Shown here: positions 17,221 to 24,108 of the stretch, in pieces | Numbering within the stretch: the stretch's first letter is position 1 | Layout of the letters: every line of letters starts with the position of its first letter | From: JBLFWJ01 sp047611425 | Lineage (GTDB): Bacteria; Bacteroidota; Bacteroidia; UBA10329 | Assembly: GCA_047611425.1 (NCBI GenBank) | Contig: JBLFWJ010000016.1 | Span: 1 to 31,029, forward strand | Direction of reading: 5' to 3' | DNA: 31,029 nucleotides | The notes under the pieces: generated by a model | The model's input: the letters and a program-made list of their open reading frames with translations, nothing else | Told to the model about the DNA's origin: nothing | The model's database searches: none | Made by a program: the position numbers and the translations under genes

Positions 17221-17697
17221 TTACTTCTCAGCAGTCTCGTCCTTCTCAGGAGCCGCCTTTTTTGCTACAGGCTTCTCGGCCTTAGGTGCAGCTTCTTTTT
17301 TCTCAGCTTTAGGAGCAGCAACTTTAGCTTCCGCCTTAGGTGCAGCCGCTTTCTCAGCCTTTGGAGCAGCAGCATTCTTGGCAGCGCCTTTACCAATTCC
17401 TTCAATCACAATCTCCGTGATATCCTGACGGTGTCCGTTTGACTTCTGAAAACCTTTTCTTCTTTTCTTCTTGAAAACAAGAATCTTATCATCACGAAGA
17501 TGGCTAACAATCTTTGCGCTAACAGCCATTCCTTCAACATTAGGTGTTCCAACGGAAACTTTGCCATTGTCATCAACGAGCAAAACCTTGTCGAAGCTCA
17601 CTTTGCTTCCTTCCTTTCCTTCCAACCGATGAACGTACAGTTTACTGTCCTTTTCAACCTTGAATTGTTGGCCTGCGATATCTACAATTGCGTACAT
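17221..17697 (-). CDS. rplU: 50S ribosomal protein L21 with a long Ala/Lys/Pro-rich tail
   Basis: The first ~100 residues are a normal L21: MYAIVDIAGQQFKVEKDSK at the start and FKKKRRKGFQKSNGHRQDIT near the end. L21 is usually about 103 aa; this one has 158. The extra ~55 residues are low-complexity, made of imperfect APKAEK/AAAPKAE units ending in DETAEK, and are likely disordered. Similar tails are known on Bacteroidota L21 proteins. It has its own consensus promoter with a hairpin in the leader, and forms an operon with rpmA. Confidence 0.97.
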   Translation of the reverse strand: MYAIVDIAGQQFKVEKDSKLYVHRLEGKEGSKVSFDKVLLVDDNGKVSVGTPNVEGMAVSAKIVSHLRDDKILVFKKKRRKGFQKSNGHRQDITEIVIEGIGKGAAKNAAAPKAEKAAAPKAEAKVAAPKAEKKEAAPKAEKPVAKKAAPEKDETAEK

Positions 17698-17718
17698 CTT
17701 GATATACTCTTCGTTAAT

Positions 17719-17735
17719 GCCCCGATTTTGGGGGC
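17719..17735 (-). promoter_or_regulatory. Leader hairpin of the rplU-rpmA mRNA
   Basis: In the RNA sense, GCCCC and GGGGC pair around a seven-base A-rich loop. The hairpin sits only a few bases downstream of the -7 element, so it would form near the very 5' end of the transcript. It could protect the mRNA or serve in autogenous control; neither is shown by the sequence. Confidence 0.5.
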
Positions 17736-17737
17736 TG

Positions 17738-17767
17738 CAAAAGTAAAACTAACTTCTGAAAAACCAA
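17738..17767 (-). promoter_or_regulatory. Bacteroidota-type promoter of rplU-rpmA
   Basis: On the minus strand, TTG (17767-17765) is followed after exactly 19 bases by TACTTTTG (17745-17738), a perfect match to the TAnnTTTG -7 element used by Bacteroidota primary sigma factors. It leaves a leader of roughly 30-35 bases before the rplU ATG. Confidence 0.75.
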
Positions 17768-17781
17768 GGGCTGAAATAGAG

Positions 17782-19455
17782 TTATTTCGCCTTGATGATT
17801 CTAGTGCTGAATACTTGATCAGGAGTGGTCATTCTCACCATGTAAATTCCTGACGGATCAAGATTGCCTACAGGCTTAAATGTTGTCATTCCACCACCAG
17901 GAATATTGGTTCCATCAAACAGCACTTCAACTGACTGACCAAGAGTATTAAAGACCTCCAACCTCATCTCAACTACATCCTTCACGTTGAAGACAATATT
18001 CACTTCATCGGTAAATGGGTTTGGATAAGCCATCAGCAATTCTTCGGATTCGGCTTGCTGATTAGTAATTCCTGTATGATCCGGAATTTCGCTTTGCAAG
18101 GTGTATTGAATAAACGTTAGCATCATTTCATCATCCGTGGTGAGACCAAAGAAGATAATGTTTGCTGTTTCGTCTGGGTCATTGACCTGATACTTGGCTT
18201 CTTGAATGATACCATACTTTAACTCGATCGGTTCCAAAGGCTCGAAGTATCGTTTAGCAGGATGTTGCCAGTCATATGCCCCTTGATTGAATATGTAATC
18301 TGTATTGAAGAAACCCTCATACAATTGCTCGCCCTGTCCGCCACCCGGCTCTGCCTTATACAAATCGAAGTCGGTTCCGTATTTATGTGTGTGAGTGGAA
18401 AGCATCCAAACATTCATTGTATCAGTAGAAGATGGGTCATTAATAGTTTCTGAAAACGTGTGCTCATTTCCATCATTTGGAATGATTAACGAGAAAGGCG
18501 AATAAATCAACAAATCTGAATACATCTGCTGCAAAACTTCCGACTCATCTGCATAGTAGAAGTTTATGTATGCTTCTGCAGGTAAGACTGAGTCTCCATT
18601 AAATGCATAATTCCTTAGGTGAAGATTCAAATCCAAAACAGTATTTTCTTGGAAGTAATAGGCTGTTCCTTCTGGTAATAATATTGAATCAGTATCGACC
18701 CAACCAACTACGTATTCGGCATCTTGAAAAGCATTTTGAACGGTAACTGGTCGCAGACCATCAGGTTCCTGAGACTGGCTTCCGTTTGTGAATTCGAATA
18801 AAAGCAGGTGATGCGATTCATCGTTGATGTAATCAACCATCTTCGATACCTTCTTTTCATCCTCGTTATAAAGCCTGTGCTTTTTATAGTACTCAGCTTC
18901 TTCTCCCGGGTCTAGGAAAAATGGCCCAAGATGAACCTGAAAACCATCAGCTGAATCTGGTGCAGCAGGTCTTTCAATTCTGGCCATTCCGTTGTCATTG
19001 TAATAGGCATCAATTATATCCGCATCTACCACATTTCCATTTTGTGGGGCCCCTTGAATAATCCACTGACGAACCAATTCAACGTTTTCTTTGCTTAAGT
19101 GTGGCTCGCCATCAGGCATAGAGAATCCTTCTTCAATCTCCAAATCGTAGTCCTCATCCCACTCTGCAAAGCCAAGCTTCTTCAGAATAAAACTATTGTG
19201 TGGATGACCAGGATCAACAACTTTAAGCCCTTTTCCAGCTGCTGCAGGATTACCTGGTATTGCACCCACCAAATTGGCATACAACGCGGCCATATCAGAT
19301 GTTTCGAGATTCAAAGCTGCTCCTGGACCAGGCCCGTTGTGACAACTCACATTGCAATACGTGTCAAATATTACTGCAACATCCTCAAAAGTGCTTTGGC
19401 CGTAAGAAAGAGAGGCCACTAAAAAGCAATTCAGAAATAGGATACTTTTCTTCAT
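17782..19455 (-). CDS. Secreted PHM-like copper type II monooxygenase with cytochrome-c-like N-terminus and T9SS sorting domain
   Basis: A 557-aa exported protein. Signal peptide 1-19 (SYG-Q). Residues about 25-137 resemble a cytochrome-c-like domain of the type found in planctomycete and Bacteroidota secreted proteins: C34-N-V-S-C38-H39, then LVRQWIIQGAPQNG near its end. The spacing is CX3CH, not the usual CX2CH, so heme attachment is uncertain. Residues about 170-455 fit the copper type II, ascorbate-dependent monooxygenase fold: CuH ligands H215, H216 (ESHHLLLF) and H279 (LNLHLRNY); CuM ligands H355, H357 (STHTHKYG) and M444 (DDEMMLTF), all six present. Residues about 475-557 are a type A T9SS sorting domain (YPNPFTDEVNIVF, SGIYMVRM). 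It probably oxidises a substrate at the cell surface; the substrate is unknown. Confidence 0.82.
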   Translation of the reverse strand: MKKSILFLNCFLVASLSYGQSTFEDVAVIFDTYCNVSCHNGPGPGAALNLETSDMAALYANLVGAIPGNPAAAGKGLKVVDPGHPHNSFILKKLGFAEWDEDYDLEIEEGFSMPDGEPHLSKENVELVRQWIIQGAPQNGNVVDADIIDAYYNDNGMARIERPAAPDSADGFQVHLGPFFLDPGEEAEYYKKHRLYNEDEKKVSKMVDYINDESHHLLLFEFTNGSQSQEPDGLRPVTVQNAFQDAEYVVGWVDTDSILLPEGTAYYFQENTVLDLNLHLRNYAFNGDSVLPAEAYINFYYADESEVLQQMYSDLLIYSPFSLIIPNDGNEHTFSETINDPSSTDTMNVWMLSTHTHKYGTDFDLYKAEPGGGQGEQLYEGFFNTDYIFNQGAYDWQHPAKRYFEPLEPIELKYGIIQEAKYQVNDPDETANIIFFGLTTDDEMMLTFIQYTLQSEIPDHTGITNQQAESEELLMAYPNPFTDEVNIVFNVKDVVEMRLEVFNTLGQSVEVLFDGTNIPGGGMTTFKPVGNLDPSGIYMVRMTTPDQVFSTRIIKAK

Positions 19456-19465
19456 TATAGAATCT

Positions 19466-19490
19466 GGTAAGGGGTAAGGGGTAAGGGGTA
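19466..19490 (+). repeat. Tandem 7-bp repeat (GGTAAGG) in the leader of the copper monooxygenase gene
   Basis: Three perfect head-to-tail copies of GGTAAGG plus four bases of a fourth, giving G-runs separated by TAA on the plus strand and C-runs on the coding strand. It lies between the probable -7 element and the ATG, ending 11 bases before the start codon. Copy-number slippage here would change the leader length. The plus strand could in principle fold as a G-quadruplex. Confidence 0.85.
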
Positions 19491-19497
19491 CGAATCA

Positions 19498-19505
19498 CAA
19501 AGTTA
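19498..19505 (-). promoter_or_regulatory. Probable -7 element for the copper monooxygenase gene
   Basis: TAACTTTG on the minus strand is a perfect TAnnTTTG match about 42 bases before the ATG, just upstream of the GGTAAGG repeat. A matching -33 TTG at the usual spacing is not evident, so confidence is moderate. Confidence 0.4.
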
Positions 19506-19545
19506 GCATATCAATGGAAGTCTAATCTGACCGTCTTTTGACATT

Positions 19546-20409
19546 TCACTTAGCCACCTTTTTCTTGTTGACTAAATACACACCAGAAAGAATGATTAGT
19601 ACCCCGATAACCCGAAACCATTCAGGCTGCTCCCCATCCAAAACACCCCACATCAAAGCAAAAACAGGGATGATGTAAGTGCTCATTGATGCAATCAGAG
19701 TTCCCGCAATACTGAGCAATTTATTAAAGAGCACGAGTGCAAATGCCGTTCCGACTACAGCCAAAACCATTATGCTCAAGAACGCCCAGAATGCGAATTC
19801 ATGTTCTGATGTTCGCTGAATAAAATCCGTGGAGAAAAGATAAATACCGCAAACTGGCCCCACCCAAAGGAGCGCCACACCAGAAACGGTAATGGCCGGC
19901 ACATCTCGTAAATATCTACCCACAACATTCATGTTGATGGCATAAAGCGTGCTCGCTGTAAGGATGAGCCAAGTCGGTTTATTGAAAATGAATTTGGCCG
20001 AAGGATCGTACATTAAGGTGATAGCCCCCGTGAGCCCCAACGCGATGCCGATAATTTGCATCCGGTTGGTCTCCATCTTGAAAAAGATCAACCCTAATAT
20101 CAAAGCGATTATTGGCACCAAGCTGTTCATCATACCTGCCATGCTGCTGTCCATTTCTGTTTGGGCGGTTGCAAACAAGAATGCAGGAATGCAATTGCCC
20201 GCTAACCCTGCCACTAGTAGGAGCATCAATTTTCGCTTATCCAAGCCTTTCAATCTCCAAATTACCCAGGGCAGAAGTGCCATACTCGCAACGAAAATTC
20301 TCATCGATGCCACCTGATTAGGTGAATACACGATTAGCGCCTTTTTCATCAAGATAAAGGAACTACCCCAGATGAGGCCTGTGGCCATAAGAAGAATCCA
20401 TTTTAACAT
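19546..20409 (-). CDS. EamA/DMT-superfamily inner-membrane transporter
   Basis: A 287-aa protein with about ten hydrophobic segments arranged as two EamA repeats: the first starts LLMATGLIWGSSFILMKKAL, the second near residue 148 (PTWLILTASTLYAINMNVVG). The final segment (VIGVLIILSGVYLVNKKK) is typical of the family. Members export amino acids, nucleosides or other small molecules; the substrate cannot be read from the sequence. It is divergent from the HMA lipoprotein gene and follows no obvious operon partner. Confidence 0.9.
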   Translation of the reverse strand: MLKWILLMATGLIWGSSFILMKKALIVYSPNQVASMRIFVASMALLPWVIWRLKGLDKRKLMLLLVAGLAGNCIPAFLFATAQTEMDSSMAGMMNSLVPIIALILGLIFFKMETNRMQIIGIALGLTGAITLMYDPSAKFIFNKPTWLILTASTLYAINMNVVGRYLRDVPAITVSGVALLWVGPVCGIYLFSTDFIQRTSEHEFAFWAFLSIMVLAVVGTAFALVLFNKLLSIAGTLIASMSTYIIPVFALMWGVLDGEQPEWFRVIGVLIILSGVYLVNKKKVAK

Positions 20410-20430
20410 AGGTTGGTGCGTTATATCACC

Positions 20431-20458
20431 TTTGCGGATGGCAAAACAAATACCTTTG
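20431..20458 (+). promoter_or_regulatory. Probable promoter of the HMA lipoprotein gene
   Basis: TTTG (20431-20434) and TACCTTTG (20451-20458) resemble the -33 and -7 elements of Bacteroidota promoters with a slightly short 16-base gap. The -7 element is a perfect TAnnTTTG. It leaves a leader of about 45 bases before the ATG at 20508. Confidence 0.55.
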
Positions 20459-20507
20459 TTCAGCGTTCACGAAGAACGACAGTTTCATTAAACGAATTCA
20501 GATTATC

Positions 20508-20945
20508 ATGAAAAAATATCTCGCTATAGCCATGATGGCATTTGCCGTTTCCTGCGGAAACCACACCCACGAAGAAGCAACCGTTCAGAAGGAATACAAC
20601 CTTGCTGAAATGACAGCGCCAACTACACTAACAGCTCAGATTGACGGAATGACCTGCGCAATGGGTTGCGCCAAAGCAATTGAAAAAGCAATGCTTGAAG
20701 TACCTGGTGTTGTATTGAGTAGCGTAGATTTTGAAGCGGGAGTCGGAACATTTAGCTATGAAGGTTCAGACTTGAAAACTGCAGATTTAGTAGCGGCAAT
20801 TGAAGGCGTAAACAATGGTGCTTACACGGTTTCGAAAAAAGATGTTGTGGATGGAATTCCAACTGATAAGGTTGAAGAAGTTGAGCCAGAGAGTGATATT
20901 GAGGCTTTACATTCAGAAAAGAAGGTTGACGAAGCATCCGTATAA
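20508..20945 (+). CDS. Heavy-metal-associated (HMA) domain lipoprotein
   Basis: A 145-aa lipoprotein: the signal sequence MKKYLAIAMMAFAVSC ends in a lipobox with C16, followed by a His-containing segment GNHTHEE. Residues about 40-110 form an HMA ferredoxin-like domain, with GMTCAMGCAKAIEKAM carrying C50 and C54. The spacing is CX3C rather than the canonical CX2C of CopZ/MerP; this variant (CAMGC) recurs in Bacteroidota HMA lipoproteins. The C-terminal ~35 residues are acidic and probably disordered. It would bind a soft metal ion in the periplasm; which one is not shown. It converges on arsM with a shared terminator region, so a link to the arsenic genes is by position only. Confidence 0.85.
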   Translation: MKKYLAIAMMAFAVSCGNHTHEEATVQKEYNLAEMTAPTTLTAQIDGMTCAMGCAKAIEKAMLEVPGVVLSSVDFEAGVGTFSYEGSDLKTADLVAAIEGVNNGAYTVSKKDVVDGIPTDKVEEVEPESDIEALHSEKKVDEASV

Positions 20946-20965
20946 ACGGATTCTATTTTTAAACG

Positions 20966-20995
20966 AAAGGCTGGCCAAATTGGCTGGCCTTTTTT
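20966..20995 (+). terminator. Terminator of the HMA lipoprotein gene
   Basis: AAAGGC (20966-20971) pairs with GCCTTT (20987-20992), extended inward by a G/C-rich stem including GGCCA, and is followed by a T-run to 20995. It lies 20 bases after the lipoprotein stop and two bases before the stop of the convergent arsM gene. In the opposite direction the tail is CCTTTCGTTT, so it may also work weakly for arsM. Confidence 0.85.
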
Positions 20996-20997
20996 GT

Positions 20998-21969
20998 TTA
21001 GCAGCAGCCGCCTCCGTCATAAAACCAAGTTGAATCCGAGATGTAAATGTCATCTCGATTCAATTTGGATATGTCACCTGCCGTTTTATCGCAAATCGAC
21101 ATTGGCTGATTAGGGACTAAAATATGTCCCTTTTCATCATCGAAATATTCTTCAGTTCCAAAATAAATGGCTGTTTTTCCAGTGAAAACACATGGCCCAT
21201 CTGCTGGCATTGGATCCTTGATGGCACACACTTCAACACTTTCGATAAAGATTCGTTCGTCCGTTTCGTAATGCGGCTTTGAGAGGATACGATATGGTCG
21301 TTTTGCTCTGACTTCGATTGTTCCAAATCCACAATCAGTAATCATTTTCAAATACTCTTTCAAAGGAAGAGACCCGCTGAGGCAAAGCGCTCTTAGCTTC
21401 TCATCCACCCTCAAGTTTTCGGGCATTTGCTGATTACAAATGGGATCGCTAAGCACCAATCGTCCGTTTGGCTTTAGCACTCGATACATTTCTTGCAATG
21501 CCTTTTTCAGATCCTCGGTATCGAAGATGTTGAACAGGCAGTTCTGAGCAGCAACATCCACGCTTTCATCTTCAACGGGAAGATCCATCGCATCGCCCTT
21601 TCTCAGGTCAATAAAATCACGCTTGAACCAATCGTTCTCTTTCTCTGCCTGACCTAGGTTTTCGTCACAAGAAGTGATCATCTCATCAACCACATCTAAC
21701 CCAATTACACCATTTTTCTTTCTGCTGAAATAGGAGAATTGAAGCACCTCCATTCCTCCACCAACGCCTACATAAAGAATCGTTGGATCATTGACCAAAT
21801 CCCTAGGATGAACGGTACTTCCACAGCCGTAATTCATGGCCAGCATCTTATCGGGAATGCTCAACCCAGGTAATTTCCAAACGGGAGTTGTGGTGCAGCA
21901 AAGGCCGACATCGGGCTCTAGGGCCGCCTTGCGATAAACGTCCTGCGTTGTTTTGTGGTAAGTCTCCAT
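20998..21969 (-). CDS. arsM: Arsenite S-adenosylmethionine methyltransferase, arsenosugar type
   Basis: Methylates As(III) with SAM, an early step toward methylated arsenicals and arsenosugars. The 323-aa protein has the SAM motif ILYVGVGGGMEVLQF (64-78) and catalytic-type cysteines C144 (QNCLFN) and C196 (ALCLSG), which align with C156 and C206 of animal AS3MT; C24, C25 and C49 are candidate N-terminal arsenic ligands. The region around 245-323 (GPCVFTGKTAIYFG, ICDKTAGDI and the final GGGCC) is typical of the arsenosugar-biosynthesis ArsM subgroup. The radical-SAM partner arsS lies 105 bases upstream on the same strand. No ArsR-like regulator is seen nearby. Confidence 0.92.
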   Translation of the reverse strand: METYHKTTQDVYRKAALEPDVGLCCTTTPVWKLPGLSIPDKMLAMNYGCGSTVHPRDLVNDPTILYVGVGGGMEVLQFSYFSRKKNGVIGLDVVDEMITSCDENLGQAEKENDWFKRDFIDLRKGDAMDLPVEDESVDVAAQNCLFNIFDTEDLKKALQEMYRVLKPNGRLVLSDPICNQQMPENLRVDEKLRALCLSGSLPLKEYLKMITDCGFGTIEVRAKRPYRILSKPHYETDERIFIESVEVCAIKDPMPADGPCVFTGKTAIYFGTEEYFDDEKGHILVPNQPMSICDKTAGDISKLNRDDIYISDSTWFYDGGGCC

Positions 21970-22074
21970 TTTAATTGAACACAGATAAGACTGATTGAAC
22001 TGACAAAAACTGATTTTTCATTATTGACTCTGTAAACATTATCAACCCTATAAACTCGGTCAACTACATCAACG

Positions 22075-23118
22075 TTAAACTAAACTGCCTTGACAAGATG
22101 AACCTGATCCGGCCGTACAGCCAAAGCAATGTTGATTGACCATGATCTCACGATCACTAATTGTAGCCAAATCCAAATCTGAAATGTGTTTTTGATCCTT
22201 TAATGCAATCGGCATTTCAAGCATTTGATTGAAATCGCAATCGTACAGTTTACCATCCCAACCAACCGAAATTGTATTTCGACACATCACTCCCATGACG
22301 GCTGAAGGATTGAATGCTTCCACCAACTTTTCCATGTAGAATTCATACTTACCTTTCTTCAGAAGGTCATCTAAAAAGCGACTGATTGGCAAATTTGTAA
22401 TGGTATAAAGTGCATTGAATTCAATATTGAAATGCTTTTTCAATTCTCGCTTGTAATCTGCTTCCAAGCTCATCTGATCGGGCGGCAAAGAAGCTCCACC
22501 GGGATTGTAAACCAAGTGCAAATTCATTCCACTTCCCTCCTTTCCATACCCAAGCTCATTCAACGTTTGAAGTGCTTTAATTGAGCTGTCGAACACGCCA
22601 TCTCCACGCTGCTTATCCACGTTATCAGCAGTATAGCAAGGCATGGACGAAATAACTGTTACTCCATATTTCTTAAATAATTCAGGAAAGACGAAGTACT
22701 TTTTATTGGCGTTGAGAATGGTGAGATTACTCCGAACGATAATCTCCAAATCGAGCTTGCTCAGCTCTTCCAAAAACCAAAGAAAATCAGGATTCATTTC
22801 TGGTGCCCCTCCAGTTAGGTCAACGGTTTTAACCGATGGATGAGCTGCCACTTTTAGACATTCTTCCATGACAGAACGAGTCATAATCTCCTTTCGATCT
22901 GGGCCAGCATCTACGTGGCAATGCTCACAAGTCTGGTTGCACATCTTGCCCAAATTGATCTGCAAAATCTCTAATGAGGTTGGCTTAAGTGGCCACAGAC
23001 CGATTGTCTCAAGCTTTTCCTCAAACGTTGGCAAGGTCTCACCGGAACGCTCAATAACGCCCACCTGCACATTGGCCGAAGCCAACTCACTCTCTCTCGC
23101 CTTTAAGCTTTTGATCAT
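22075..23118 (-). CDS. arsS: Arsenosugar biosynthesis radical SAM protein ArsS
   Basis: Radical SAM enzyme proposed to add a 5'-deoxyadenosyl group to methylated arsenic, yielding arsenosugar precursors. The 347-aa protein carries C60-N-Q-T-C64-E-H-C67 for the [4Fe-4S] cluster, the SAM-binding LTGGAPEMNP, and NPGGASLPPDQ in mid-protein. The C-terminal part (DUF3641 region) has C279, C294 and CFGCTAGSGSSC (331-342), likely a second Fe-S site. It heads the arsS-arsM pair. TACTATCG ends four bases before the ATG, a weak match to the -7 promoter element. The 105 bases between arsS and arsM contain no gene. Confidence 0.93.
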   Translation of the reverse strand: MIKSLKARESELASANVQVGVIERSGETLPTFEEKLETIGLWPLKPTSLEILQINLGKMCNQTCEHCHVDAGPDRKEIMTRSVMEECLKVAAHPSVKTVDLTGGAPEMNPDFLWFLEELSKLDLEIIVRSNLTILNANKKYFVFPELFKKYGVTVISSMPCYTADNVDKQRGDGVFDSSIKALQTLNELGYGKEGSGMNLHLVYNPGGASLPPDQMSLEADYKRELKKHFNIEFNALYTITNLPISRFLDDLLKKGKYEFYMEKLVEAFNPSAVMGVMCRNTISVGWDGKLYDCDFNQMLEMPIALKDQKHISDLDLATISDREIMVNQHCFGCTAGSGSSCQGSLV

Positions 23119-23208
23119 ACCGCGATAGTAACCAATTCAGGTGGGAAGTGTTTGTATTAGGTGCGACTTTGGGGAAGTTTGCTCGCAATGTCCAGCACTT
23201 GAGTTAAA

Positions 23209-23507
23209 TCATGGTTTCCAATTGTCAGGACTCTTGGAGGTATGAAGCACCGCATGTATTTGAACTATGCATTTCTCTTCTAAAACCGAAAAATGCACCA
23301 TAAACGGAAACCGCTTTAGGGGTCGGCAACGAACAATATTATATCGTATTTGGAAAAGTGGGAGTGTCTCAATAGTGATAAAAACTGATTCAGTTCTGCT
23401 TCAAACCTGCGCCCAAGTCCAATTTGCTGTTCATCATAAAAGTCAATAGCGGCTTGAATATCTACCAGGGCTGGTTCTAATACAATTACTTCAAATGGCC
23501 CGCTCAT
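23209..23507 (-). pseudogene. ParE/RelE-type toxin, broken by a frameshift
   Basis: The first frame gives 63 aa (MSGPFEVIVLEPALVDIQ to FVADP) with the N-terminal half of a ParE toxin: D-I-x-x-A-I-D-F-Y-D-E-Q and GLGRRFEAELNQF. It then stops at 23316. The other half continues in a second frame from about 23340 to the TGA at 23209: NIVRCRPLKRFPFMVHFSVL, then EEKCIVQIHAVLHTSKSP. The total span of 299 bases is 99 codons plus two, so a two-base insertion (around ATAATAT at 23335-23345) explains it; repaired, it would be a normal ~98-aa ParE. The start overlaps the antitoxin stop (ATGA). Probably inactive, unless the shift is a sequencing error. Confidence 0.85.
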
Positions 23508-23734
23508 TCATCCTTGAATCGAAGCTTCTTCCTTGCCTCTTTCCAAGGAAGTGCAGAAGATGGGTTTAAACCATACTCCTCAATCCGCTCCTCCACAATT
23601 TTTTTCTGCCACTCAGGTATTTCAAGGTCATTGGAAACTTCAAGCCCCAATTCGGTAATTAACTCCATCACGAAATTGTACCGCTCTTCGGGTATTCGCA
23701 GAATTATTTCCTTCATGTTCGTTTTATCTGCCAT
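23504..23734 (-). CDS. Antitoxin of a ParE-type toxin-antitoxin pair
   Basis: A 76-aa charged protein (Met start at 23734, or Met7 at 23716 giving MKEIILRIPEERYNF). The N-terminal part looks like a beta-strand/helix DNA-binding or dimerisation segment; the C-terminal part (WQKKIVEERIEEYGLNPSS, then SALPWKEARKKLRF) resembles the toxin-wrapping end of Bacteroidota antitoxins paired with RelE/ParE toxins. Its stop overlaps the toxin start by four bases. Its ATG overlaps the TAA of the upstream secreted gene (TAATG). The frame is intact although the toxin is not. Confidence 0.75.
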   Translation of the reverse strand: MADKTNMKEIILRIPEERYNFVMELITELGLEVSNDLEIPEWQKKIVEERIEEYGLNPSSALPWKEARKKLRFKDE

Positions 23735-24108
23735 TATTGTTTCACGAATTTACGGGATACCGTGCGGCCATCTTTTATCATCTTCAAAATGTAGATTCCA
23801 TTCTCTGCTCTAAGTGCTCCAGCCAACCCTGAAACAGGATGGGGAGAAACATTGCAAGCCCAATTTTCGGTTTCGGTCATTCCCGACCAACTTGTTCCCA
23901 CATATCGAATTTCATGATATAAATGTCCATTGTAAACTACGCTATCACCGATGTAGTAGCTTACTGACTGGTCGACCCAACAATCATTTTCATGCGTCCC
24001 CTTTTGCATGATCCATTCGGTACTTTCATCCAACGGAAAATCGTGGTAGGTCTGGGCCAACGACAACAACGGAAAGCTCAACAACAAACTGAGAATAAAC
24101 TGTTTCAT
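23734..24108 (-). CDS. Miniature secreted protein: paralogue N-terminus joined directly to a T9SS tail end
   Basis: A 124-aa protein with signal peptide (1-18, SLA-Q). Residues 20-104 (TYHDFPLDESTEWIMQ to LRAENG) match the N-terminal part of the neighbouring broken paralogue (TYQDFPLDESATW to LRAENG). Immediately after, GIYILKMIKDGRTVSRKFVK is the last strand pair of a type A T9SS sorting domain. The ~150 residues that lie between in the paralogue are missing, and the join falls on a GIY shared by both sides, so this looks like an in-frame internal deletion. The start overlaps the stop of the upstream gene (ATGA). Whether the shortened tail still directs sorting is unclear. Confidence 0.7.
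   Translation of the reverse strand: MKQFILSLLLSFPLLSLAQTYHDFPLDESTEWIMQKGTHENDCWVDQSVSYYIGDSVVYNGHLYHEIRYVGTSWSGMTETENWACNVSPHPVSGLAGALRAENGIYILKMIKDGRTVSRKFVKQ

Noticed and set aside
21970..22074. Repeated ACTGA/TCAAC-like words between arsM and arsS, possible regulator sites
   Set aside because: The copies are short and imperfect, have no regular spacing and no dyad symmetry, so chance in A/T-rich DNA is as likely.
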